Shown here piece after piece: positions 1 to 11,062 of a stretch of 64,000 bases of DNA; the stretch's first letter is position 1, and every line of letters starts with the position of its first letter. The stretch comes from Eutreptiella sp. 'Long Island Sound 2002' (Eukaryota > Euglenozoa > Euglenophyceae > Eutreptiales > Eutreptiaceae). The stretch is taken from NCBI GenBank assembly GCA_964036045.1, contig OZ038383.1, forward strand, positions 93,070,086 to 93,134,085, in the 5' to 3' direction. The translations under genes were made by a program, and so were the position numbers. Below the pieces are notes generated by a model. It saw nothing but the letters and a program-made list of their open reading frames with translations. It was not told the DNA's origin and made no database searches.

Positions 1-2
1 CC

Positions 3-1973
3 AGCACTATCCCTCCTGTTGATCCCAGCTGTGATGACCCAAAACACAGTGCCTTCCTAGCCCAGCTGTTGCTAGAGGAGGTAGATCTAGAGTCAACCTC
101 TGAGCCCGCTTCCCCTGTTGGGAAGCCAGTGCTACACATGCAGCCTACGCACACAGGTGAACCCGTGGCCCGGAGTGCTGATGCTCTGGCGCGGCCTGCT
201 GCTAGTAACATGCCATTGTTTGGGCATGACACTCAGGAAGTCCGGCGGCTGTTGTACCCGAAGGCCGAAGGTATTGAGCGCCAAGAGCGGCTGCAATACC
301 TCAGACAGACCTGGAAATCCTCCATCTGGTCTGAGGAGGACGATGATTCCTATACGCTGCCTGATCCTGAGATACCGCTAGTGTATTCTCTGCACTATGG
401 GCAGCAATGTCCCCCTGAGTGGGACGATGGTTCTGTGCCTGCCGAAACTGCTGATCGGCAGAAAAAGAAAGAACATGGAAAGAGCAACCTCCATGCTGAG
501 GAGTATTTCCTTCAGAAACTCAAGAGTCTTCACCTTGACCCCCGCCTGAAGAAACTGCTGATAACCTATGACGAGGTGTTTGGCGCCTTGCCGCCTCGCC
601 TCTCTTGTAAAAAAACTGGTCCAATGGACTTGAAACTGAAACCTGAATTTGAAAAGATGCGAGTGGGGCGTCGTCCCTATCCCGCTCCTCAGGAACAGGT
701 TGAAGAAATCGAGCGCCAGATCCAGGAATGTATTGATGCTGGCCTCGTTGAAGAATATAAGAAGGGGGACTACCCCCATCACTGCAGTCCCTGTTTCCTG
801 GTTGCCAAACCAGGGTCGACTGCCCTACGACTGGTTGTAGACTATGGTGAGGTCAACAAGAAACTCCAGAACCAATCAGGGAGTATTCCTAACATGGAAA
901 ATACCCTGGAGCGTATTGCCAAATGCAGGTACAAGACCAAAATGGACAAACGCTCTGGTTTCTGGCAGGTGGACCTAACCGCCGCAGCTCAGGAGCTGCT
1001 GGCTTTTATTACCCCTAAGGGCCGTGTCTTTAAGTCGAAGGTTATGTCTTTCAGGGTGGCTAATGCCCCAGCGCTCTTCCAGGAGCTTATGAACAAAATT
1101 TTGTACATACTGAGGCGCAGGCCTCTAGTACAGGAGTTGATTTCTTGGGGTGCAGAAATGGAGGCTCACATCAACGACGTGAGTTTGGGTACTAACACCA
1201 AAGAGGACCATGTCCTTCTCCTCTGTGATTTTTTCATTGTCTGTCAAGAAAACCATCTCCGAATCAAACTCGAAAAATGTGAGTTTATGAAAGAGGAGAT
1301 GGAATATTTGGGTTTCGACGTGGGGTATGGTTGGTGGAAACCAGCCGCGTCTAGGATGCAGCCCCTACAGGACATGCAGATTCGCGATGACCTCAAGAAG
1401 GGTCTACACGACGTGAGGAGTTTTGGGGGCGCCTGTAATTTCTATCGGCGTCACATCCACAATGTTACTTACTCCTCTGCCCCCCTCACTGACCTAATCA
1501 AGAAAACTACTCCCTGGAGGTGGACCTCCAGAGAGGAAGAGTGTTTCCAGGAGTTGAAGAAGAAGATTGCCTCCTCCAACTGCCTGGGAGTACCCCGCCC
1601 TGAGGGCAAGATAGTCCTGATCACTGATGCCAGTGATGTAGGGGGGGGTGGTATAATCTACCAATGGCAGGAGCTTAACCCCGCTGAACTAACCCACTGC
1701 CATTATCGTACTAGTGGACTGAACCGTGATGGTTCGTTGAAACATGACTATCCTACCAGTGAGTGGCGACTGGTGCCACTGGGACACTGGAATTGGAAAT
1801 GGAACCAAGCGCGTTCCAATTACAGCATCTATGACCAGGAACTCCTGGCCGGTATGTTGGTGCTTTCGTCACAATCCCCACTCCTGGGATCTAACCCTAT
1901 TGTCTGGCTGTGTGACCAGGAGCCTGTGAAGTCTCCTTTCAGAAGGGCCCACCACCAGAGAAAGCAAAGCTAA
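3..1973 (+). pseudogene. pol: gypsy pol fragment: reverse transcriptase and RNase H
   Basis: The frame is already open at the left edge, so no true start is visible. Reverse transcriptase motifs run from about 830 (LVVDYGEVN) through KMDKRSGFWQVDL to the active-site region at 1,167-1,180. RNase H follows at about 1,620-1,900 (TDASDVGGGG and YSIYDQELLAG). The catalytic YxDD box reads HINDV: the codon at 1,173-1,175 is AAC (Asn) where the family has the first catalytic Asp, which should kill polymerase activity. The reading frame is lost near 1,940 in a C-rich stretch, after which the homologous sequence continues one frame over. Confidence 0.85.
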
Positions 1974-1974
1974 A

Positions 1975-3148
1975 GCGGTGGTGGACTTACCTGAGCAAGT
2001 TCAGGCTGACAGTGCATCATATCCCCGGGATAAAGAATGAACTGTCTGACTATATATCGCGCAACAACTTCGATGCGCTTATAGGTGAGAGCTCTTAGGC
2101 GCTCGCCAGAGAGGCTTCCCAGCGTATGGATGTCCAGCTTGACCTGTCCATGCGCACTGCTGGAATCCTGGAGGGTTGGAGTCTAACCACCTATCAGTCA
2201 GAGTACAAAGAAATTCTCCAAAGCCTCAGCACTGGTCTCGAACCCCGTGTCATTGACGGGCACCAGTGGTAGAAAAACAATCAGTACCTCTTCTACGAGG
2301 ACCAAATTGTGGTGCCTGAGGCACGACTGGATGGGTGCTTACAGTGGTCTCATCTCAGTTCGGGTCACACTGGCGCTAATCGCTCAGTGGACTTCTTCCG
2401 TGAGTGTTTCTACTCTAGTCTAACCCTGACTGAACTGAGGTCGCGTATGCAGACCATTGTGGATGCTTGTGGCTGTCATGCCAGCAAGCAGAGCGACAGT
2501 AGGGATAGGGGCCTGATCTCCAGCTTACCCATACCCTATTGTGCTAACTCTCTTCTCTACGTGGATTTCATCCATGGCCTACCACGCAACTATGATAGTT
2601 GCCTAGTGGTCACCTGTGGCCTTTCTCGCTTCACCCGTGTGTTCCCTTGCAATAAGAAAATCACAGGTGAACAGACTGTGAAACTGTTGGTCGAACAATG
2701 GTTCGAACCCTATGGGGCACCTAGACAGGTGCACTCAGATGAGGATGTACGCATTCGCAGTGACACTGGGTGGTACAAACGAGTGCTAAATGCCCTCAAC
2801 GTGGCGGTAACCACAGGTGTGCCCTATACCCACACGTCTAATCCTCTCTGTGAGAGACAGAACCGTGTGGTGGAGCAAAACTTAAGAATCCTGATGAAAC
2901 AAGAGCGTACCAAGGACTGGGTACGCCTAGTGCCCTGGGCAGTGCTGACCATGAACTCACAGCGGAGCTCTTCTACGGGTTTCACCCCCCATGAACTGTT
3001 CCATGGAGGGCGACCTGCTTGGTTCTTCAAAGCTTGCTTTCCTGAGAACTTCCAGAGCCCTGTGGAAGATTGGCTGGAACACAAGCAGTCTCTGGCTAAC
3101 CATACTGGGACTAACCTGAGACACATTCGTGACCGTGAACTGAGCTGA
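1975..3148 (+). pseudogene. pol: gypsy pol fragment: RNase H end, zinc finger and integrase
   Basis: In frame 2 the sequence continues through the RNase H/connection region (WWTYLSKFRLTVHHIPGIKN, about 1,978-2,037). Stops at 2,096 (TAG) and 2,270 (TAG, probably TGG originally) follow, then the longest open part begins at 2,309. The integrase shows an HHCC finger (SGHTG ... ACGCH, about 2,350-2,480) and the catalytic core with Asp in YVDFIHG (about 2,560), Asp in HSDEDVRI (about 2,737) and Glu in CERQNR (about 2,850). The last stop, TGA at 3,146-3,148, sits in an otherwise continuous Arg-rich stretch, so it is a point mutation and not the protein end. Confidence 0.85.
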
Positions 3149-3730
3149 CGGAACCGCCTACGGCGACCTGCCAGCTTCAAAGTTGGTGACCTTGTTTTGG
3201 TACACCATTCACGCCCACCCTCCTGGCCACGTAACTGCCTACAGGACTCTTATTTTGGACCCTATCGTATCATCAGGATAGATCGTTCCAGGATCCATGT
3301 CAGGTGCAGTCCACGTCTAGGTGGTCAACTGTCGTGTGCACCTAAACAGTTGAGGCACTATCACTCCCCTGACGATTTGTCTTGGGATGAGTGGCGCCTC
3401 AGCGACAGTGAGGTCAAGCGTATAGACCTAGAGAACGCTGCCAGTCCAGAGGAGGCAGAGGAACTCAAAGAGATGACTGCCGATGAGATGGCAGTCGATG
3501 GTTACAACGTGGTCGCAGGTATTGCTCGCCACGAGTATAAACAGGGCTGGAAATTCCTAACCCTATGGGATGGCTATGGGTTATATGAGGCGACCTGGGA
3601 ATCTATGTCAGCCTTCATACCACCCGATGGGAGTATCAACCCAATCTTCCGCACCTACCTCGTTGAGAACAACGAGGGGCAGCTCCTAACCCGTGCTAAG
3701 ACTATGTCCCAGCGTAAAAAGCGAAACTAA
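3149..3730 (+). pseudogene. pol: gypsy pol C-terminus with chromodomain
   Basis: This is the same frame as the integrase, downstream of the TGA at 3,146. It begins with the GPY/F-like module (FKVGDLVLVHHS, then YFGPYRIIRIDRSRIHV) and an LRHYHSPDDLSW linker. A chromodomain follows at about 3,500-3,660: YNVVAGIARHE, WKFLTLWDGYG, EATWESMSAF. In chromoviruses this module reads histone marks or chromatin proteins and steers integration. The frame ends at a natural-looking TAA (3,728-3,730). Little else is odd here; this is the best preserved part of the copy. Confidence 0.85.
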
Positions 3731-3949
3731 TTTCCCTGTGTCAATCTACTGACAGGTGCAGTGAGCACTCCTCTGACCCTGTCTGTGCCCTGCAGACCCA
3801 TGCCTATGGTTTCCAGCATGGGCGAGGTGGCCGCTTATCAGGATTGCAGCCAGCCAGCGAGTGTATGCCTTGTTGACCATGTGTTGCATGGGGACTGCCC
3901 TGATGTAATGACCTTGGGGAGCCAGCGAAGAACGGTGGCTTATTACACC

Positions 3950-5582
3950 AGGGGGGAATGACAAGCAAGGTGTTATGAGGCAAGGTGTGTCTTCCCTCCT
4001 TGGGGACAAGCGAGCCCACAGTTAGGACCCCTGACTGGTCCAGACCCATGGGGTTCTACCCTTCCTTAACGGGTTTACCATACCCCTATGTGTGCTACGT
4101 ATGTCTGTGTGTGTCTCACTTCTCTCCCCGGCGTGGCTCCCGGAGACCGGGCTTCGCTGACGTCGGACCAAAGGTCCTAATCAGGTACTATTACCACTCC
4201 TATGGCGCCCAATTTCTGTGCTGGCGCCTATCCTTGGGGGAAGACGGCAAAAGCCCTACCTACTAGAAGGGAGGGGTGGCCAAGTGTGCTAAGGGCGTAC
4301 AAAACGCCCATTTTTGCTAGGGGCCAAAAGCTAACGCACTCCCCTGCCCACGAGGAAAAGCACGCGGGACAGGAGAAACCACTACACTACACTCACTAAC
4401 GCCAGCACCCGCCTTCGAAGGCAGGGTGAGCACTCAACACCTGAACTCAACTCCTGACAGGCCTGCTGACCCTAACCCCTACACACGCTACTGGGTGTTG
4501 CTGTCAAAGATCTCTCGGGTCCTAATGACCATCCTGTGAAGAAGACAAGAGAACACAGCGCTGCTAAGCAACTGTGGCCTAACAGGGACGTAACAACACG
4601 TTTCCCTGCTAGGGCTTGGAGGGAAGGGGTGCTATTGTTGCCTGCACAGCGCGGATGTCGATGGAGTCGAACTGCCCACGCCACTCCTGGCTGAGGCGCA
4701 GTCAATTGATTGTGTGATCAGCGCCCCTGTTTGGCTGGGGCAGAAAATGGGATAGCCGCCGAAGGCAGCTGCTACGTGCACCAATCACCCTGAACCTCTC
4801 CCACCTGTACAACAGAGGCCAATGAAGGGGTGTTTACGGCTGAGGAACAAAGCCACACTCCACGTATTATACGCTTCTCAGTGTGACCTATAATACACTG
4901 TCCTCAAACAGCCCCTGTGAAGCAAGCAAGCGTTAAGAAACTCCTCAGGTTCTCTTAAAGAACGTACCGAGGAGCCCCTGGGTAACCTAAACAAGGTTTA
5001 GCGTACGCATTTCGCGTTGCCCACCCTTTAATGCATCATGTGCACGCATGCAGGGAAGGGAGGCGGAACCATAACCACTGACTCAACCAGGAGGTGAGCT
5101 CCTCCTGGGCCGAGCAACCTTACTCACCATGCATTGTGTGAATGCCGAAGTGAAGCGAACGCAAAACAACCCTATTGCGAGTTTTAAACAAGCCTAAGTG
5201 TTTTAAGCAACCCTACTTTAACGCTACGGCTACACACGAGCAAACACCTTCTTTTCTCACCTGTGATAAGAGAACAAGGATGAATTGGGGTACAGGAAAA
5301 GCATCACAGTGTGTGAATGCCTCAATCAGGCACATACATCACGAGCACAGCGCATATTCTAACCCTAGGTGCGCGCTGCGAGCTCCATTCGCATCGCATA
5401 CCTTTCATTCCTGTTTTAACCTGTGCAGAGCAAGGGAGATGAACGCCCGGACCCCCAACGAACATAGCGTTGACAACCCTAACGTTTACAGAAGCAAGCA
5501 ACACAAACGCAATGCATGCGTGTGAGATGACACTGGCATACCTGAGAGGTGGGTTGTTCACCTGCTCTGTGGTGTGGGTTCA
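3950..5582 (+). repeat. putative polypurine tract and 3' LTR of the first gypsy element
   Basis: A purine run (CCAGGGGGGAA) directly before TG at 3,959 has the arrangement of a polypurine tract and LTR start. The following 1.6 kb has no credible gene. It contains AT-rich promoter-like spots at about 4,865-4,900 (TATTATACG, TATAATACAC). The end is placed at about 5,582 (GGGTTCA) only because composition turns AT-rich there. No second LTR is available for comparison, so both edges are inference. Confidence 0.3.
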
Positions 5583-6555
5583 GTTTGAATACTTTTCCCT
5601 AAAGTTTATAAAAAATTTGATGCAACTTTGAAAAAATTTCTTTTAGAACTTTAAAAACTACGGCTCATACCTTCTTTTTCAAAAGCCGTTTACGCTTGCG
5701 CAACCTTGTCTTTGAAGTCCGCTTCCTTTGCGCATGTCTGACATCCTCAGTTACGTGTAAAAATGACGATTTCTCGCGTGATTTTGTCAATTTTTAGCGA
5801 TTTGACTTGCCAAATCGCTACCCCTTTCGCTAAACCGCACGAATCACTCCCTGTTGGTTACATTTTCTATTTTTTTCAGCTCCTGGAGGTTTGTGTCCTC
5901 CATTGGGAATAGTGCTCGACCCTGGCCCTTGGTCACGACGTTCACTAAAACGCCCTTTATACAGCGATCGCTGTCCGCATTCGGCGGTCGACTGTACCCT
6001 AGTGGGCAAGCACATGTGCTCTAGGGAGGGAGTCCTGGGTTCAAACCCCACTACCCCGAAATTTTTACCAAAAGTTTTCGTCGCACGCCGGCGACTTTTG
6101 AGGAATGCCCCATCGGAGGGATATCATTCACGGTACATTACACTGTTTTTATGAACTTATGAGGATGTTTTTGGTAAGTTTAATGCATTTTCTGAGGTAA
6201 TTTTGGGAATATTTGAGCCTTTTTCCTTGGTCCTACTAGCTTAGCTAACTAGTACTCCAGGGAGCAGTGGGAGAAAGTCACTGCGATGTCCTTCTTGGAG
6301 GGCTTGATGCAGGCCAAGCCCCCCTTAACACCCTTTTGTTGATGCTAAGACTAACCTAAGTATTTTTATCTCTCTTTTGAAGCCTAAAGTACACGTTCTC
6401 AAAGTAACTAGGGTTGTAACCCTAGCCCCCCCATGAAGTACACCCCTACCACTCAACTGAGCGGAGGTACCTTGCTCCATGGAGGATATACCGAAATAAA
6501 ATAGGCATTTCATGCTTTAGGCCTTGGAGGTTAAGCCTAGTGGTCTCCCACCCCA
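5583..6555. other. non-coding interval with one tRNA-like relic
   Basis: AT-rich, with no plausible gene. The only structured piece is the tRNA-like segment described separately. Short open frames here have no recognisable motifs, and one on the minus strand is merely the translation of the tRNA-like B box. Confidence 0.5.
5978..6055 (+). repeat. tRNA-like sequence, probable tRNA-derived SINE relic or tRNA pseudogene
   Basis: A textbook B-box, GGTTCAAACCC, lies at 6,038-6,048 and is followed by a C-rich acceptor-like strand (CACTACCCCG). Upstream, CCTAGTGGGCAAGC resembles an A-box at the right distance. The 5' acceptor strand that should pair with TACCCCG is not present, so a functional tRNA is unlikely. 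Either a decayed tRNA gene or the head of a tRNA-derived SINE fits. Confidence 0.4.
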
Positions 6556-7189
6556 GGGCAGATGTCGTCGTCGCACGCTCTGGGGCCCTGTCCCAGAACG
6601 AGATAAAAAGATAGGTCAAACACGACGGAAAAAGTTTTCTGAATAGCTGAAAACAAAGCTAATTAGCATAAAAAACGGTTAGGCCAAAAAGCGCGCTGCA
6701 AAACGCATAAAAACGCGACGAAAGGTTTTTTGACCTATAAAAAGGTGAATAGTTAGCGCCGTAAACACCGAAACGCTTGTAGGACCCTAACACTGTCCCT
6801 CACGACGTCTAACTAGCCGTAGGCGCAAACAAAAACGCGTCGCGAGCAGCACGTAAATTTCGAAAAAAAAAGTTTCTAAGCAGCCGCGTCCCTTCGCCCT
6901 GCTTCCCTTCCTTTTCTTTCCTTCTCCATGCACCCACCCCCCTTCTCTCGTGCCCCCCCTCACTCCTTTCTGTCAGCTTAGGCGACCGGCCCTGGGGGAA
7001 AAGCGGTCAACCCCTTGCAAGCAACACCACCATCTTCGCGGCCGCGTGGCAACACGTAAGTCAGAAATTTCACCTTGGTATTGCTACTTGCCTGCGTGCG
7101 TGAGCTGCGTGGAGTTTGATTTTCTAAGGAGAAACGTTTCAATTTTTGGTTTTCAGAAAGTTTTCAAAGGCACGGAAAGACAGCAGGGG

Positions 7190-7785
7190 TATTTAGCAAA
7201 GGACAAGAGGACAAAAGGAAAAACAAACACCAGCAGCGCCGACAACCGCACAGCACAGCCCACCAGCACAACACCGCAAGGCAGCACAGCACCGCAGGAC
7301 ACGGCACAGGGTGCGAGACACCACAGGACAACGCACAGCACAGCAAGACACGACGACACACCAGAGCGGCACCACCACACCGCAGAGACCCCAGGGAGAC
7401 ACCACAACACACAGGTACACGCCACAGCACGAGGCACCAACAACAGCGCAGACGCAACCGGAACCGAACAACATGACGAGCAGCGCAACACAGCACCGCA
7501 CTAACAGGGAAGGGACACAAACAAGCACCACCAACAAAGCAAAACAGACAGCAGGGCGCCACAGCACGAGACGAGCAGACAACCACGGGCCACCAGACCC
7601 AGCACCGCACCACAGCACACCAAAGGAAACAGCACAACGCACAGCAGCCCACCACAGCACCGGGCGCCAGCAACAGCACGCACGACACGAACAGCACAGC
7701 GCAGGCGAACCAGCACAACGAAGCACAGCACCGCACAGAGCGAAGAGGACAGGGAACGCACAGAACAGCACCCAAGGACACACAC
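7190..7785 (+). repeat. A/C-rich, T-poor low-complexity tract
   Basis: About 600 bases are composed almost only of A, C and G on the plus strand, with recurring ACAGCAC/CACAGCA words. T is nearly absent, a strong strand asymmetry. Long open frames on both strands here are a consequence of composition. It runs directly into the 116-bp minisatellite and is probably the 5' part of the same retroposon. Confidence 0.6.
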
Positions 7786-8028
7786 AGCCAGAAGTGGCTG
7801 GGTGCAAGCGGAGCACACACACAGCCCAACACCCCAGCCACGAGTGGCGGGGCGCAGCCGAGACCCGAGCCCAAACACACACACCCACACCGCGCACCCG
7901 TCGCCAGGAGTGGCTGGGAGCAAGCGGAGCACACACACAGCCCAACACCCCAGCCAGCAGTGGCAGGGCGCAGCCGAAACCCGAGCCTAAACACACACAC
8001 CGACACCGCGCACCCGTGCCAAGAGTGG
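7785..8028 (+). repeat. 116-bp minisatellite, left part
   Basis: About two units of the same tandem repeat that resumes at 20,430. Each unit is a dimer of two related halves of about 58 bp, one beginning GAGTGGCTGGGTGCAAGC and the other GAGTGGCGGGGCGCAGCC. The array is cut here by the LINE insertion; its last 15 bases (8,014-8,028, CCGTGCCAAGAGTGG) are repeated at 20,430-20,444. Confidence 0.9.
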
Positions 8029-9127
8029 TTTGAGGTTTGAGGTTTGATTTTGCGGGTACTAGACGCCTTTCGGCCCCGGGGGGCCACCTGGTCGGGCCAG
8101 GTGATATCCTCCCCACCGGGTCCTAGTGGGGGGCCCTCCAAGACGCACCTCCTGCCTGGTGGCGGAGTCCCCCGGGTTCACAGAGCTCGGAGCCCCGTCC
8201 TTCCCCGGCGTCCCCGTTTCGCCACTCCCCGGTCAGTGCATCAATTCGCAGCCGTGGCCGCGGGCGCTTACCCACTGCGTCGCCCCCCTAATGCGTGGTC
8301 GCCCGGGGCACCGGCGCCGCCGGGCCCGTGCTACTGGCTTGTCGCCAGTGGGACCCCCTTGGGCTGGCGCGGTGGCTGCCTAGCCTAGGGGTTGGGGCGT
8401 GGCGCTGTGCGTCACTACTGCCTTGGCGGGTGCAGTGTCCCGTCTGTGTGTGCGCGGCGCTCGCGGCCGGTTCGGGGGGGTTCGGGCCGGTACCTGGTGT
8501 TGTGTTTCCCCTTCTTCCCCCTTCCCGCCCCGCGTATCCCGCGTTGCGTGTGGCGGGCCGTCCCGTCCGGGTGTCCCTTACCCTCGCTCGCTGGTACGCC
8601 ATTCCAGGTGGTCTGTGCGTTCCGCGCGCTCGGTCCGGTTGCCCTTCTGGTGGTCCCCGCGTGCCCTTTTCGTGTGTGTGCGCTCGCGCTCTCGCGGTGT
8701 CCGCTCCCCGCTGGGTGGTGTGGCGCGCGCATCTCGCGTGGTCCCGGCACTGGGCGCTGGTAGGGCCGTTCCATGTGGTCCGTGCCCCTCCGCGTGTCCT
8801 GCCCCGGTCCCGTGCTCCGTCTGGCGTGCTTGGGGGGGGGCGGTCCGGTCCCGGTTCCCCCCTACTTGGCTTGGGGTTGCGGGGGCGGCGGCTGGGCGTC
8901 CCCGGGGGGGTGCCCTCGTCCGCGGGAGTCTCTTACGCCGCTGAGGGGTGTCGTCGGCTATGTATCCTGCCTTGAGGGTGGGGCTGTGCGCCGTCCACGC
9001 GCAGTCCACGCGCACGGGGTCGGGACTGGGGAGGGGGCTGGGTGGGGTGCGTTGGATCGCCGACTGACGTGCACTGGGGTAAGAGGCGGGCAGTAGCACC
9101 ACCGGGTCGCCGACTGACTGTAGGGCG

Positions 9128-9928
9128 GGGGGTCGCTCTGTCTCTTTCCGTCCCTCTGCCTTCCCTGGGCAGGCAACAAAGCGGGCGTCACTGGCGTTGC
9201 GCCGTCCATGGGGGGCGTGGCCCCCCATACCACTCCGGTTCGTGTTCACCCAGCCTCTCCGGGTACGATCTGTGCGGCGTCCCTGTGCGCAGGCGTGGGC
9301 CCGTTTGTTCTTCGCGGCCCCCTTGTGGGCCGGCGGCCGGAGCGGGGGGGGCGGGTCACACTCCGGCCCCCCTCTCGGGTGGGGGGGCCCATTCCCCTTG
9401 CCTCGGGGGGGGTGTCGCGCTGCGGCCTCCCCGCTCTCGTTCCGGGCGGCGGCCTGTGGTACCCCTTTCTGGCCCTCCCCTCCGGCGCGCGCGTGCGGTC
9501 GGGGCTGACGTGCCGCCCCGGGGCGGGGGGGGGTGAGGGGCGGCCCGTGGACCGCTCCCCTGGGGGCCCCGGCTGACCTGCAAACCCCCCCTCCTTCCCC
9601 TCGGAGTGGGCTGTGGTCACGGGAGGGTCATGTGGGGCGCGGCCTCCTTCGTGCTCCGTTGTGCGCGTTGCTCCGGCACGCCGGTTTGGGTCCGTGGGGG
9701 CAGGTCCAGCCGCCGCCGCCCTTACCGTGTCGCCGTTCCTCCTGTGGGTGGGGGCGCCCCCCCGGCCCTGGGGGGGCGGAGGGCCGCGCCTGTGGCTCCC
9801 CAGCTGGGGTGGGTGCGGGGGGGGGGGGGGGGGGCCACCCCGCCTGCTCCCGGGCCTGTGTGGGAGGGGGGGGGGGGGGGAGTGGGGGGGGGTCCTCCGG
9901 TTCCCTGGCGATGCCCCCTGTCGGCCAA

Positions 9929-9960
<32 letters not shown>

Positions 9961-11000
9961 GGGGGGCGGCTTGGCGGTCCCAGCCCCGGGGGCCAGCCAT
10001 CGGCCAGGGGGGTCGCGCCCTTCCCCCGCCCCCCTCTACCGAGTGCCGGATCCTCCCGCAGTCCCTCCCTGGGGCCCCTCATTTCCCGGCCGTTGCCGCG
10101 CGGCGCTGGCCGGCCGGGGGTGGCCGTGAGGGTCAGCGGTCAGTGGTTAGCGGGTTGCGGGGCCGCCTTCCCTGGGTAGGTAACAAAGCGGGCGTCCCTT
10201 GGCGTCGTGCTGTCCATGGGGGGCGTGGCCACCCATACCATTCCGGTTCGCGCCCACCCGGCTTCTCTGGGCACGATCTGCGCGGCGTCCCGGTGCGCAG
10301 GCGCGGGCCCACTTGCTCTTCGCGGCCCCCATTGGAGCCGGCGGCTGGGGCGTCGGGGCGGGTCACACTCCGGCTCCCCTCTCGGGCGGGGGGGTCCGTC
10401 CCTTCAGCCTCGGGGGGTGGGGGCCGGGGCCCCTGCGGCCGGCGGGCCGGCGGGGGGGCGGGGGGGGGGGGGGGGTGTCGCGCCGCGGCCTCCCTGCTCT
10501 CGTTCCAGGCGGCGGCCTGTGGTACTCCTTCCCGGCTCTCTCCGTGTCGCCGGTGCTCTCCCTTCCGGCGCGCGCTTGCGGTCGGGGCTGAAGTGCCGCC
10601 CCGTGGTGGGGGGGGTGAGGGGCGGCCCGTGGACCGCCCCCCTGGGGGCCTCATCTGACTTGACACCCTCCCTCCGTCACCTCGGAGCGGGCTGTGGTTA
10701 CGGGAGGGTCATGTGGGGCGCGGCCTCCTTCCTGCTCCGTCGTGCACGTTGGGGGGGGGCGGGGGCGGCATGGCGGCCCCGGTCCCGGGGGCCAGCCCCT
10801 ACCGAGAGCTGGATGCCCGCGCAGGCCCTCGCCGGGGCCCTCTCCTCCCCGGCCGTTGCCGCGCGGCGCCGGCCGGCCGGGGGTGGCTGATGGTTAGCGG
10901 CCAGTGGTTAGCAGGTTGCGGGGCAGCCGGTTCCTCCCCGCGCTTGGCGCCCCCGCACTCCCTCCCGCGGGTGGCGGCGCATCCCCGCACGTCGTGCCGT
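9128..11000 (-). repeat. LINE 3' region with about 1.0-1.1 kb tandem duplication
   Basis: Two long GC-rich segments align with each other: GTCCATGGGGGGCGTGG at 9,204 and 10,212, and GGGAGGGTCATGTGGGGCGC near 9,620 and 10,702. The spacing is 1,008 to about 1,081 bp, so the units differ by small indels. A run of 26 A followed by about 14 G (9,927-9,966) sits in one unit only and accounts for some of the difference. Open frames in this region appear on both strands and in several frames and are composition artefacts. Confidence 0.7.
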
Positions 11001-11062
11001 ACCGTGGGGGGGGCGTGGGTCAGGGGGCCCATCCCCCCCTCCCGTGCCCGCCGTCTGGGCCT

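Larger units (their letters stand above)
1..5582 (+). mobile_element. Ty3/gypsy chromodomain retrotransposon, right part only, decayed
   Basis: The order RT, RNase H, HHCC zinc finger, DDE integrase, chromodomain on the plus strand defines a chromovirus-type Ty3/gypsy element. The window starts inside pol, so the 5' LTR, gag and protease lie to the left. The pol frame is broken by a frameshift near 1,930-1,990 and by in-frame stops at 2,096, 2,270 and 3,146, so this copy cannot make a full polyprotein. A purine tract at 3,950-3,958 followed by TG at 3,959 is the likely polypurine tract and 3' LTR start. The right edge is uncertain because the partner LTR is outside the window. Confidence 0.85.

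Noticed and set aside
5830-6051. Small minus-strand frame starting MGFEPRTPS
   Set aside because: It is the translation of the tRNA-like B-box region, a well-known artefact.
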